IMG/VR virus record: IMGVR_UViG_3300027969_000162
Location: 1-45,113 of that record
Length of the DNA stretch: 45,113 bases
Reading direction: 5' to 3' (one strand)
Source of the DNA: a virus
Numbering within the stretch: the stretch's first letter is position 1; each line of letters opens with the position of its first letter. Below are positions 1-5,998 of this stretch, in pieces. The notes under the pieces were generated by a model that was not told where the DNA came from, searched no databases, and saw only the letters and a list, made by a program, of their open reading frames with translations. A program made the translations under genes and the position numbers.

Positions 1-81
1 CTAATGTCAGGCTCTTATGTATGGGGCTTTATCACAGGCCTTGTAATCATAGTGGCGGTCACACTGAGTCAAATTGGTTGA
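1..81 (+). CDS. Partial or tiny membrane peptide
   Basis: The frame is open from the left edge to TGA at 79..81. An ATG at 4 gives 25 residues dominated by one hydrophobic stretch (VWGFITGLVIIVAVTL), so the product is probably a single-span membrane peptide or the end of a longer one. Its stop codon overlaps the -35 box of the next promoter, as in a compact phage early region. Whether the ATG is the true start cannot be decided because upstream sequence is missing. No function is recognised. Confidence 0.4.
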   Translation, partial: LMSGSYVWGFITGLVIIVAVTLSQIG

Positions 82-106
82 CACGCAAGCCAAAAGACAG
101 TATAAT
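78..106 (+). promoter_or_regulatory. Early sigma70-type promoter P1
   Basis: TTGACA at 78..83 and TATAAT at 101..106 are both perfect consensus and are separated by 17 bases. The downstream sequence AAACACATACACA recurs after the promoters at 443 and 822. It drives the gene at 132, and its position rules out start codons further upstream for that gene. Confidence 0.9.
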
Positions 107-131
107 AAACACATACACACAAAGGACACAC

Positions 132-437
132 ATGAAGCTCTTGATCACTACACAGGTTTATGAGAACTACGGCGCCCATGATTGGGAAGGTGAAGGCCAG
201 TGCCCACAGCGTTGGAAAGCCAAGGGCGGTTCAGACTATGTCGTAAAGCGGTTCAAGGGCGATGCAACCACAGCGGTCATGTGCCTGCGTGATCAGATTG
301 AGTGCGACAATGAGCACATTCGTGAATCAATCATAGACTTCCGTATCGTAGCAGATGATTACCTTACAGACTTCGAACAGAGCCAGCTGGCGTACGAGGG
401 CAAGATCACTTATGCGGCTAAAGAATTAGCCTGGTAA
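132..437 (+). CDS. Conserved phage early protein of unknown function
   Basis: The product is 101 residues, beginning MKLLITTQVYENYG and containing a CPQRWKAKGG segment. I recall similar small proteins in marine T4-like phages but know no function. The start at 132 is chosen because it lies downstream of the promoter at 78..106 and has an AAAGGA-like ribosome site; an upstream in-frame ATG at 21 precedes the promoter. The protein is soluble and rich in acidic and aromatic residues, with no membrane segment. It is the first gene of the early operon. Confidence 0.75.
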   Translation: MKLLITTQVYENYGAHDWEGEGQCPQRWKAKGGSDYVVKRFKGDATTAVMCLRDQIECDNEHIRESIIDFRIVADDYLTDFEQSQLAYEGKITYAAKELAW

Positions 438-442
438 TTTGG

Positions 443-471
443 TTGACACTCGGGCATTTTGGCAGTATAAT
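443..471 (+). promoter_or_regulatory. Early sigma70-type promoter P2
   Basis: TTGACA at 443..448 and TATAAT at 466..471 are separated by 17 bases. They are followed by the same AAACACATACACACAAA initial transcribed sequence as P1. It serves the gene at 501. Confidence 0.9.
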
Positions 472-500
472 AAACACATACACACAAACAGGAGCACTCA

Positions 501-818
501 ATGAAAGAACTAGATACCAAAGATGCAGGCGGATACGCATACGCAGCCGCACGTGATGCACAGCGCCGCAACAGCAACAACAAGAGCACCTATTCACAGG
601 ATCAGATCCGTAAGGCTCTCTCAGTAAGAGATCTACTTGATTCAGCCTACACCTACAAGAATCTCTATATCAACTATCGTCAAAAGTTCATAGCAGTCAA
701 AGCAGAAGGCGCAAGAGCCCGTGACTCAATGGCTCAAGAAGTGATCAAACTGTTTGAAAGCAATGGCTATCTTGTGGCATCAACGCCACAGGGCGTGATC
801 GTACGCATAGTGAAATAA
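501..818 (+). CDS. Unknown early protein, basic
   Basis: The product is 105 residues and has an AGGAG ribosome site just upstream. The N-terminal third is rich in Ala, Arg, Asn and Lys, followed by predicted helical sequence. No family is recognised. It has its own consensus early promoter at 443, and its stop is followed within a few bases by the next promoter, so each of the first three genes forms a separate early unit. It could be a nucleic-acid or protein-binding host-takeover factor, but that is only a guess from size, charge and position. Confidence 0.7.
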   Translation: MKELDTKDAGGYAYAAARDAQRRNSNNKSTYSQDQIRKALSVRDLLDSAYTYKNLYINYRQKFIAVKAEGARARDSMAQEVIKLFESNGYLVASTPQGVIVRIVK

Positions 819-821
819 TGG

Positions 822-850
822 TTGACCTTTTGGCTAAAAGACCATATAAT
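822..850 (+). promoter_or_regulatory. Early sigma70-type promoter P3
   Basis: TTGACC at 822..827 and TATAAT at 845..850 have a 17-base spacer. The downstream AAACACATACACAAACA again matches P1 and P2. It drives 887..1631, a string of overlapping small genes. Confidence 0.88.
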
Positions 851-886
851 AAACACATACACAAACACTTACACAAAGGAAACACT

Positions 887-1078
887 ATGACAACCAATCA
901 AGCAATGTTCGTATTCATATCAGGACTCATACTGGTCCTGGGTGCAGTAGGCGGTGTAGAAGCCAGCGTGGATGCAGAGCAGTTGACAGGCAGTCTCATG
1001 TTAGCTGTGTTAGGCTTGTTAGCCATGTATGCAGGCACATTGGGCTTTCGTAATGCAGACTACTTTGATAAAGGCTAA
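887..1078 (+). CDS. Small two-span membrane protein
   Basis: The product is 63 residues with two hydrophobic segments, roughly residues 6..27 (AMFVFISGLILVLGAVGG) and 37..54 (SLMLAVLGLLAMYAGTLGF), joined by an acidic loop. The start at 887 has an AAAGGA site and follows promoter P3; the longer reading frame from 818 begins upstream of the promoter. No family is recognised. It lies among other tiny membrane genes in the early region, which suggests a role at the host inner membrane. Confidence 0.65.
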   Translation: MTTNQAMFVFISGLILVLGAVGGVEASVDAEQLTGSLMLAVLGLLAMYAGTLGFRNADYFDKG

Positions 1079-1079
1079 C

Positions 1080-1217
1080 ATGTACTTTGATCCTTCACTA
1101 TTCATACTCAACAATCAAGATCTGTTTATGACTGTGGGTGTTGTGGTTGCTATAGGCACACTCACACTAGCCCTAACAGCCATTGTCGTCATGTTGGCAT
1201 TAAGGTCAGAATCATGA
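1080..1217 (+). CDS. Tiny single-span membrane protein
   Basis: The product is 45 residues. A polar N-terminus (MYFDPSLFILNNQD) is followed by a strong transmembrane helix at about residues 16..40 and a short charged tail. The start lies one base after the previous stop, indicating translational coupling, and its TGA overlaps the next ATG (ATGA). No function is recognised. Confidence 0.6.
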   Translation: MYFDPSLFILNNQDLFMTVGVVVAIGTLTLALTAIVVMLALRSES

Positions 1218-1447
1218 TCACCATAACAGGACTCAGCCACAAGCAGAAGGTGTTCATGGATGTGATGTGGAGCATGGATTCAATGCCCGCCGTTCAAGCA
1301 TTCATTAAGACATTACCCACACGTGATAGGCAGGACTGTCTAAGCCTTGTAGAGATCGCTGTACAGGAAAGTCTAGAAGAAGAAGGAAGGATACAGGACT
1401 ATGAAGAGCTTGCTGTCATTACTATTAGTCGCGCTCGTAGCCGCTAG
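1214..1447 (+). CDS. Unknown small phage protein
   Basis: The product is 77 residues beginning MITITGLSHKQKVFMDVMW, with a central TLPTRDRQDCLSL segment and an acidic then basic C-terminus. It looks like a conserved small protein of marine T4-like phages of unknown role. The ATGA overlap with the preceding gene and the 47-base overlap with the following lipoprotein gene show a densely packed operon. No membrane segment is seen. Confidence 0.65.
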   Translation: MITITGLSHKQKVFMDVMWSMDSMPAVQAFIKTLPTRDRQDCLSLVEIAVQESLEEEGRIQDYEELAVITISRARSR

Positions 1448-1631
1448 CGTAGGCTGTAGTACACAGGATCGTAGGGTGCTGTTTAGAGCGCAGGGCACAG
1501 CGCCACATGATCCTCCACAGGGCCGAGCGCTATTCGAACAGATGCCCAATTGGGATGATGCCGCAGTCAGGCGGTGCGGTGGCCACCTGAGGCAGGAAGA
1601 CTTGAAGCCAGGCATGACCAGAGGCTGTTGA
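1401..1631 (+). CDS. Small phage lipoprotein (possible outer spanin)
   Basis: The product is 76 residues with a classical lipoprotein signal: MKSLLSLLLVALVAASVGC with Cys19 as the probable lipidated residue. The mature part is about 57 residues and ends in RRCGGHL and a Met-Thr-Arg-Gly-Cys terminus, giving three further-downstream cysteines or pairs that may be oxidised in the periplasm. The gene lies largely inside the end of the preceding gene, an arrangement common for Rz/Rz1 spanins. However, the upstream gene here has no Rz-like membrane anchor, so the spanin role is uncertain. An outer-membrane exclusion lipoprotein is an alternative. Confidence 0.6.
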   Translation: MKSLLSLLLVALVAASVGCSTQDRRVLFRAQGTAPHDPPQGRALFEQMPNWDDAAVRRCGGHLRQEDLKPGMTRGC

Positions 1632-1672
1632 GGTCAGTAGGGGTCATGGTGGGGGGTCGGGGTATACACGTA

Positions 1673-1696
1673 TAGTGTTGCGTAAATACAACACTA
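1673..1696 (+). repeat. Perfect 8-bp inverted repeat with late-box-like loop
   Basis: TAGTGTTG (1673..1680) and CAACACTA (1689..1696) are perfect complements around the loop CGTAAATA. The loop resembles the late promoter octamers used elsewhere in the window (AGTAAATA at 38063). It lies in the 172-base gap after the lipoprotein gene. It is not followed by a T-run, so a simple terminator is unlikely. Confidence 0.5.
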
Positions 1697-1746
1697 GGGG
1701 TAGCAAATCACCACCCAGAAACGATAAGTACTCCACCCTAATTTTT

Positions 1747-1790
1747 TACGCGGCCAATTTTTTCCCAGTTTATAACCTTTTTCTACACTA
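1747..1790 (+). repeat. Intergenic element, copy A
   Basis: The stretch starting TACGC, then ATTTTTTC, AACCTTTT and ACACT resembles the stretch at 2327..2370 in order and spacing. Both lie just upstream of a short early gene (1804 and 2387). It is probably a duplicated promoter or leader variant. No clear -35 box is seen. Confidence 0.35.
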
Positions 1791-1803
1791 ACCATTATAT
1801 ACC

Positions 1804-2073
1804 ATGAACTATACCCTACAGCACAGAGACATTGCAGGCGCTGAACTATCACCCGGAGATCACTGCATAGTCACAGAACACAATAGAATCATTCTGGCTC
1901 GAGTGATCAAATGCTATGACTCCAGTAATCAAGTACAGCTACAGCCACTTAACTCATCAGCTGGTAATCGTAGATCAAAACCCAGTCAAAAGCAGATCCG
2001 TCGAGAGTGCTACAATGTCTATCGTATAGCGGACACTGAGATCACTATGAGCATACTCCGCGGTGCTGTATAA
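1804..2073 (+). CDS. Unknown early protein
   Basis: The product is 89 residues. An N-terminal half with a beta-rich ELSPGDHCIVTEHNRIILARVI segment suggests a small beta-barrel (SH3-like). It is followed by a basic stretch (NRRSKPSQKQIRRECYNVYRI), so nucleic-acid binding is conceivable. The start has no good ribosome site (TATATACC precedes ATG), which suggests a short or absent leader. No family is recognised. Confidence 0.6.
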   Translation: MNYTLQHRDIAGAELSPGDHCIVTEHNRIILARVIKCYDSSNQVQLQPLNSSAGNRRSKPSQKQIRRECYNVYRIADTEITMSILRGAV

Positions 2074-2101
2074 CATTCGGCATTTGGATATATACTGTAT
2101 C

Positions 2102-2305
2102 ATGAACATATTCATTCCCGTGCTATTCATCTGTGCCAATGCACAGTGTGAATTCCTGCAGGGCACCAGTCATTTCTATTCAGCACAAGAGTGTGTCATA
2201 GCTGTGGAAACTCAGCGCAACTTGATCATTAACGCAGCCAGAGTCAATGGACTAGACGTTGCTGTGCAGGCCACCTGTGTTGCAGCCTCAATAACCTCTG
2301 TATAA
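2102..2305 (+). CDS. Small exported Cys-containing protein
   Basis: The product is 67 residues beginning MNIFIPVLFICANAQCEF, a short hydrophobic signal-like segment with possible cleavage after ANA. The mature part has cysteines at the N-terminus, in the middle (AQECVIAVE) and near the end (ATCVAAS), which fits a periplasmic disulfide-bonded peptide. The start at 2102 is preferred over 2063 because the signal sequence begins there; a -10-like TATACT sits at 2091..2096. No function is recognised. Confidence 0.55.
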   Translation: MNIFIPVLFICANAQCEFLQGTSHFYSAQECVIAVETQRNLIINAARVNGLDVAVQATCVAASITSV

Positions 2306-2326
2306 CAAATCCCCATTCTTAAAAAA

Positions 2327-2370
2327 TACGCACACTATTTTTTCACCTTACCACAACCTTTTCCATACTG
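2327..2370 (+). repeat. Intergenic element, copy B
   Basis: This stretch matches copy A (1747..1790): TACGC, ATTTTTTC, a CC-TT block, AACCTTTT, then ATACT. It precedes the 40-residue gene at 2387, whose AAAGGA ribosome site starts just after it. Confidence 0.35.
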
Positions 2371-2386
2371 CTCAAAGGACCTATCA

Positions 2387-2509
2387 ATGACTGATCAAGA
2401 ACGTTGGCAACAAGATCTAGCTGAAATGGAACTGGTTCTAGTACTAGTCTGTTTGGAAACGTGGATAGCTTTTTGGTGGTTGGTACACGTACACGCAATC
2501 AACTTATAA
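2387..2509 (+). CDS. Tiny membrane protein, 40 residues
   Basis: An acidic amphipathic N-terminus (MTDQERWQQDLAEME) is followed by a hydrophobic Trp-rich helix (about residues 16..36, including WIAFWWLV) and a short His-containing tail. An AAAGGA ribosome site stands eight bases before the ATG. The gene is real-looking despite its size because the ribosome site, spacing and neighbours match the other small early genes. Function is unknown. Confidence 0.55.
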   Translation: MTDQERWQQDLAEMELVLVLVCLETWIAFWWLVHVHAINL

Positions 2510-2542
2510 CCACTCACACATCGTGGCCTGCTATATAAACAC

Positions 2543-2701
2543 ATGAACGATGACACTATACAAGCACGGGGCAAAACCTATCACTATGATCCGGATCGTG
2601 ACTGCTACTATGCTGTCACTGAAGAATCCACTGTGAGTCGCTGGTCATGGCTCATTGTTGGCATTGTATTGGCCGCGGTGTGCTGGCATCTTGACACTTG
2701 A
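2543..2701 (+). CDS. Tiny C-tail-anchored membrane protein, 52 residues
   Basis: The N-terminal 33 residues are polar and Tyr/Asp-rich (HYDPDRDCYYAVTEE). They are followed by a single membrane span (WSWLIVGIVLAAVCW) and a four-residue tail, the layout of a tail-anchored protein. The preceding bases TATATAAACACATG resemble the TATAATAAACACAT of the early promoters but lack a visible -35 box. No ribosome site is evident. Function is unknown. Confidence 0.5.
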   Translation: MNDDTIQARGKTYHYDPDRDCYYAVTEESTVSRWSWLIVGIVLAAVCWHLDT

Positions 2702-2703
2702 TG

Positions 2704-2776
2704 GCAGTTATTAACTGCTCACTTAACTAGCTAAAAAAATGCTAAAATTTTTTGCGCTTCGCGCTGCTTTGCAGCG
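2704..2776 (+). other. Cluster of three hairpins
   Basis: GCAGTTA-T-TAACTGC lies at 2704..2718. GCGC-TTC-GCGC (2754..2764) and CGCTGC-TTT-GCAGCG (2762..2776) share bases, so only one of these two can form at a time. They separate the small early genes from the late-type promoter at 2798. No T-run follows, so termination would be weak or factor-dependent. Confidence 0.45.
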
Positions 2777-2797
2777 TCTAATCTCGCCCTGTCTGCT

Positions 2798-2805
2798 GAT
2801 AAATA
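2798..2805 (+). promoter_or_regulatory. Late promoter octamer GATAAATA
   Basis: This T4-type late box lies 76 bases before the ATG at 2882, giving a long leader that contains the GCGG/CCGC hairpin at 2834..2848 and a GGAG ribosome site. A TTGACC/TATAAC pair at 2824/2850 is also present, but its spacer of 20 is too long. Confidence 0.6.
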
Positions 2806-2881
2806 CACATGTTCAACACACAGTTGACCTTATGCGGTTACCCACCGCGTATAACATAAAATGTTAATAGGAGAAAAACAA

Positions 2882-3526
2882 ATGGGAAGACCGTTAAACA
2901 AAAAATATTTTGAACAAATATATGTAACTGGTGTGACTAGAGTAAGCAGCGGTACTGCCTACGATATAGGCAACACTATCACATTCAGTGGCGCAGGATG
3001 GATCACACCTTTGATACTTACTGTCACAGGCAACGTTGAACCTGGCAACAATGCCATCACCAGTCAAACCATCACACAGGTTGGTGTTAGAAACGCAGCC
3101 TCTCCAAGCAATCCCGTTAGTGGTGTTACTGGCCTGGGCTCTGGTGCAGATACCAATGGTGTCAACGCCACATTCAATCTCACATGGGCCGGAGCAATCA
3201 CAATGACAGCATTCTTGACAGGTGGCTCAGCAGGCACAGTCAACATACTCAACCAGGTGTCTAGTCGTCGTTACAAGGTCACTGATGGCACACGCACTGG
3301 TGTTGTTAATCTTGTTAGCACTTTGGCAGATGCAGCAGGAGAAGGCAGTATTGCGGTTGTGGACAGTGCTGGCGGCGAGTATTTTGCCACCAAAATCACA
3401 GCACGTCGAGTAAAACTGACTCGCGCAGGTGGTTCGGGTCATTTGTACGCCACAGGCAGTTCGGCACCTTGGAAACTGATCTCTCCAGTTGGCGCATATG
3501 TGCAAATTGCCAACGGCAACAACTGA
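2882..3526 (+). CDS. Probable virion structural protein
   Basis: The product is 214 residues beginning MGRPLNKKYF, an N-terminus I recognise from small virion proteins of marine T4-like phages. The middle is Gly/Thr/Asn-rich and beta-prone. The C-terminal third has the family-like pattern SSRRYKVTDGTRTGVVNLV ... KITARRVKLTR ... APWKL. The start at 2882 follows TAGGAGAAAAAC; an upstream in-frame ATG at 2861 lacks a ribosome site. A late promoter upstream agrees with a virion role. The precise position in the particle is unknown. Confidence 0.6.
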   Translation: MGRPLNKKYFEQIYVTGVTRVSSGTAYDIGNTITFSGAGWITPLILTVTGNVEPGNNAITSQTITQVGVRNAASPSNPVSGVTGLGSGADTNGVNATFNLTWAGAITMTAFLTGGSAGTVNILNQVSSRRYKVTDGTRTGVVNLVSTLADAAGEGSIAVVDSAGGEYFATKITARRVKLTRAGGSGHLYATGSSAPWKLISPVGAYVQIANGNN

Positions 3527-3556
3527 TTTTAGCAATATCCCACAAGGAGCAATAAC

Positions 3557-3766
3557 ATGCAAGCATACAAAATAATGGCACGGGACACACGCACAGGCGT
3601 TCGCGTTCAACAACAGGCCCTATCGGGGCAGGTGTTTACAGATCTAGCTGTGGCCAATCTTTTGGCACAGGAATTGGCACAGAAACAATCAGCAAGGTCT
3701 AGATCCAGTTGGGTAGCTGAAGTTTCAGAATACACAGTGGGTGCTAACTCTCGTTCCAATACTTGA
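3557..3766 (+). CDS. Small conserved phage protein
   Basis: The product is 69 residues beginning MQAYKIMARDTRTG, with an AAGGAG ribosome site 7 to 12 bases upstream. The pattern (Tyr-Lys-Ile start, LAQELAQK helix, WVAEVSEYTV ending) fits small proteins I recall next to the preceding gene family in marine phages. It follows the putative virion protein by 30 bases and is probably co-transcribed. Its last 23 bases overlap the convergent oxygenase gene. Function is unknown. Confidence 0.6.
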   Translation: MQAYKIMARDTRTGVRVQQQALSGQVFTDLAVANLLAQELAQKQSARSRSSWVAEVSEYTVGANSRSNT

Positions 3767-4586
3767 ACATTTCTCGAATTGAGACAAAATCGCTAGTGGC
3801 GAAATTTTCGTGAAAAACTCTGTAGGCCATGGCGTCATTCTTAACATACAGTTTCTTGTAGACACATTGTGCATAAAACACTTCCTTGGAGAGCGCATAA
3901 TCGGCATCACAGGCTCTGATGCTGACTGCCACTCTGGGTGTTAGTGAGTCTTGAGTTTTGTGTATGACATCACCGCGCATCAGCAATAGGTCACCCGCTG
4001 CCATGCTGGGAGTCTGTTTAATGTCTTCAATGTTGATGTCCAGTACTGTATAGTCCCCAACTGAATCATCACGCATAATCGTTTTATTGCCCCTTAAGGG
4101 AAATTTCTTTGATCCATGACCTATAAGACGTTGTTGAACTGATTGAGAAATTTGTGGCATGATCACATCAAAGGGTATGACACAGATGCCCGATTGGTCC
4201 CGTTCAGGTTTCACAATGGGTATCCAAAAATTTAAAAAGTTATAAGAATTTTGCCACATGTAGTAGGTGTCATGATCTTGATGCCAATTGTATTTTACAC
4301 ATCTATTATCAAAGTATGTGACACCCGGAAATACACAATTTACAGATAGGTTGGTCTGAGAGTTAACTTGTGTTAAAAAATTAGAAATCTTATCTCGTAC
4401 CCAACGCGGAGTACAGCTCAGTGCAACCATGGCATTTTTGTTCTTGGCAGTATCATGTGCATGGGCAGTCTCGGCCCGGTCATACTCTGTGACCAGCAGC
4501 TGAACTTCGTCAGCAGTTAGGAACTGAGGAATCACTATGAATCCTGCAGTTTCCAGCAGTTTAAGATCTAGGTTGTTTGATTTCAA
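3744..4586 (-). CDS. 2-oxoglutarate/Fe(II)-dependent oxygenase (PhyH-like)
   Basis: The product is 280 residues. The iron triad is visible: His102-Gln-Asp104 in YNWHQDHDTYY, His209 in GDVIHKTQD, and the 2-oxoglutarate-binding Arg218 in LTPRVAVSIR. This pattern and the flanking double-stranded beta-helix fit the phytanoyl-CoA dioxygenase superfamily. Such enzymes hydroxylate small molecules, sugars or protein side chains with O2 and 2-oxoglutarate; the substrate here is unknown. The only plausible start is TTG at 4586, since a stop codon in frame lies shortly upstream. The gene begins 10 bases after the stop of the GNAT-like gene, so translation is probably coupled to it. T4-like phages of aquatic bacteria often carry several such oxygenases. 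Confidence 0.8.
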   Translation of the reverse strand: MKSNNLDLKLLETAGFIVIPQFLTADEVQLLVTEYDRAETAHAHDTAKNKNAMVALSCTPRWVRDKISNFLTQVNSQTNLSVNCVFPGVTYFDNRCVKYNWHQDHDTYYMWQNSYNFLNFWIPIVKPERDQSGICVIPFDVIMPQISQSVQQRLIGHGSKKFPLRGNKTIMRDDSVGDYTVLDINIEDIKQTPSMAAGDLLLMRGDVIHKTQDSLTPRVAVSIRACDADYALSKEVFYAQCVYKKLYVKNDAMAYRVFHENFATSDFVSIREMFKYWNES

Positions 4587-4596
4587 ATCTGCAGTA

Positions 4597-5031
4597 TCAG
4601 TGATACTGATAGTTCACTGAATCTTGGTTTTCTCTAAATGTGGTAGCACCGTTTTTGTGATGAAACCGGCGAGCCATTTCAGTCTTGGGACTCAGAGTCA
4701 CAAAGGTCTTGATCTCGGGTTCAGTGATTTTTATGTCTTGCTGTGCCGCTTCTATCAATCTACGACCTGCACCCGCTGCATATGACCAAATGGTATAGAA
4801 CACTGCTGTTGTGGTATTAACTGCTGCATTGGCCAACTCATCTACTGAGCCTGGAATTTCAGCTAGGAACTTGACACAGGTCACAGCCATGGGCTCACCT
4901 GTTTCGCTTTTTAGCACATAGACTCTGGAGTTTTTATTCACTCTAAAGTCTGCAGGGATCTCGGGGCGAACAGGATCGTCCTTGAGTAGTCTTAGTAATT
5001 CGTCTGTGAGTTCTGTAATTTGTACCAACAT
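4597..5031 (-). CDS. GNAT-like N-acetyltransferase domain protein
   Basis: The product is 144 residues. The core strand RVYVLKSETGEPMAVTCVKF, the AAGAGRRLIEAAQQ segment resembling the acetyl-CoA-binding loop and helix, and the ending ARRFHHKNGATTFRENQDS fit a GNAT fold. The canonical Q/RxxGxG/A loop is only partly preserved (AAGAGRRL). The gene is expressed from the consensus early promoter at 5057..5085 and is followed at 10 bases by the oxygenase. The substrate is unknown; enzymatic activity is an inference from the fold. Confidence 0.5.
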   Translation of the reverse strand: MLVQITELTDELLRLLKDDPVRPEIPADFRVNKNSRVYVLKSETGEPMAVTCVKFLAEIPGSVDELANAAVNTTTAVFYTIWSYAAGAGRRLIEAAQQDIKITEPEIKTFVTLSPKTEMARRFHHKNGATTFRENQDSVNYQYH

Positions 5032-5056
5032 GATTGAGCTTTTTAGGTTAACATTT

Positions 5057-5085
5057 ATTATATACTGCTATTTAACCTTTGTCAA
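5057..5085 (-). promoter_or_regulatory. Early sigma70-type promoter, leftward
   Basis: Read on the minus strand, TTGACA (5085..5080) and TATAAT (5062..5057) are both perfect with a 17-base spacer. It drives the GNAT-like and oxygenase genes and is back-to-back with the promoter at 5118. Confidence 0.88.
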
Positions 5086-5117
5086 TAGAAACCATAGTTT
5101 TTTAACCTGCCGCTAGG

Positions 5118-5146
5118 TTGACAGCTAAATATTTTTCGTGTACACT
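5118..5146 (+). promoter_or_regulatory. Early sigma70-type promoter, rightward
   Basis: A perfect TTGACA at 5118..5123 stands 17 bases before TACACT at 5141..5146. An AGGAGA ribosome site follows before the ATG at 5169. Confidence 0.75.
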
Positions 5147-5168
5147 ATATAACTAATAGGAGAATATT

Positions 5169-5864
5169 ATGTTTGGAACCAACTACCTTGATCACTCTGT
5201 GAGCTATCGCTCGGCAGAAGAAGTAAATTCGGCGATGGGCCGTGTTTATGCTCATATGAGTCTTGCTGTTCTTGTATCAATGATTGTGAGTTATTTTGTG
5301 GGTTCGAGCCCAGAATTACTACAATTCTTTTTTACGGGAATCACCAAATGGATTGTGATTTTTGCACCTTTGGTGGCCATATTGGCATTTGCATTTGCTT
5401 CTGAAAATTTTACGCGAACACAGCTACAGCTATTTTTACATGGGTTCGCGGCTCTAATGGGCTTGAGCTTTGCCACAATCTTTGCTGTATTCACCATGGG
5501 CTCAATTGTGTCAGCATTTATGTCAGCGGCTGTGTTGTTTGCAGTGATGTCAGCATACGGCTACTTTACCAAACAGAGTCTAGACAGCATGGGCAAGTTC
5601 ATGATAGTGGGACTAATTGCCATTGTTATTGCTTCAATCATTAACATCTTTATTGGATCAACTGTGATGCAAATGGTGATCTCAGCCCTGGCTGTTATTA
5701 TCTTTTTGGGTCTAACTGCCTATGACACACAGAAGATTCGTGAAGCAGTTTCCATGGATGGCGATACAGGCCGTGAAGAAGTTATTGGTGCATTGACTCT
5801 GTACATGGATTTTATCAACCTGTTTATCAACCTGCTACAGTTATTTGGTATTAAGAAAGATTAA
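5169..5864 (+). CDS. Bax inhibitor-1 / YccA-YbhL family membrane protein
   Basis: The product is 231 residues, a usual length for the family, with about seven hydrophobic helices. The C-terminal signature is clear: GLTAYDTQKIRE followed by ALTLYMDFINLFINLLQLFG, including the acidic residues associated with proton or calcium sensing in BI-1 proteins. In E. coli the family member YccA binds and inhibits the FtsH protease; others act as pH-gated channels. A phage copy could protect the host membrane or phage proteins from FtsH during infection (inference). It has its own early promoter and an AGGAG site, and its stop overlaps the next small gene (TAATG). Confidence 0.88.
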   Translation: MFGTNYLDHSVSYRSAEEVNSAMGRVYAHMSLAVLVSMIVSYFVGSSPELLQFFFTGITKWIVIFAPLVAILAFAFASENFTRTQLQLFLHGFAALMGLSFATIFAVFTMGSIVSAFMSAAVLFAVMSAYGYFTKQSLDSMGKFMIVGLIAIVIASIINIFIGSTVMQMVISALAVIIFLGLTAYDTQKIREAVSMDGDTGREEVIGALTLYMDFINLFINLLQLFGIKKD

Positions 5865-5998
5865 TGTGGCGCATAAAGTATTACTTGACCTCAGGACAGT
5901 TGAGATCTAAAACATTCCCAACTCTAGAAGCGGCCACTAAATTTATAGTGTATTCTATATGCGCTTGGGATGTCTACGACTGTTATAAGATTGATTAA
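5864..5998 (+). CDS. Tiny protein coupled to the BI-1 gene
   Basis: The product is 44 residues beginning MWRIKYYLTSGQLRSK, with a Tyr/Cys-rich C-terminal half (YSICAWDVYDCYKID). Its ATG overlaps the stop of the BI-1-like gene by one base (TAATG), so it is very likely translated by coupling. Its end overlaps the convergent nucleotidyltransferase gene by four bases. No family is recognised. The precise junction spacing argues for a real gene. Confidence 0.5.
   Translation: MWRIKYYLTSGQLRSKTFPTLEAATKFIVYSICAWDVYDCYKID

Noticed and set aside
818-886. Upstream start for the membrane gene at 887
   Set aside because: The longer frame begins before the early promoter at 822..850 and has no ribosome site.
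2824-2855. TTGACC/TATAAC as an early promoter
   Set aside because: The spacer is 20 bases with a hairpin in it; the late box at 2798 explains the gene better.
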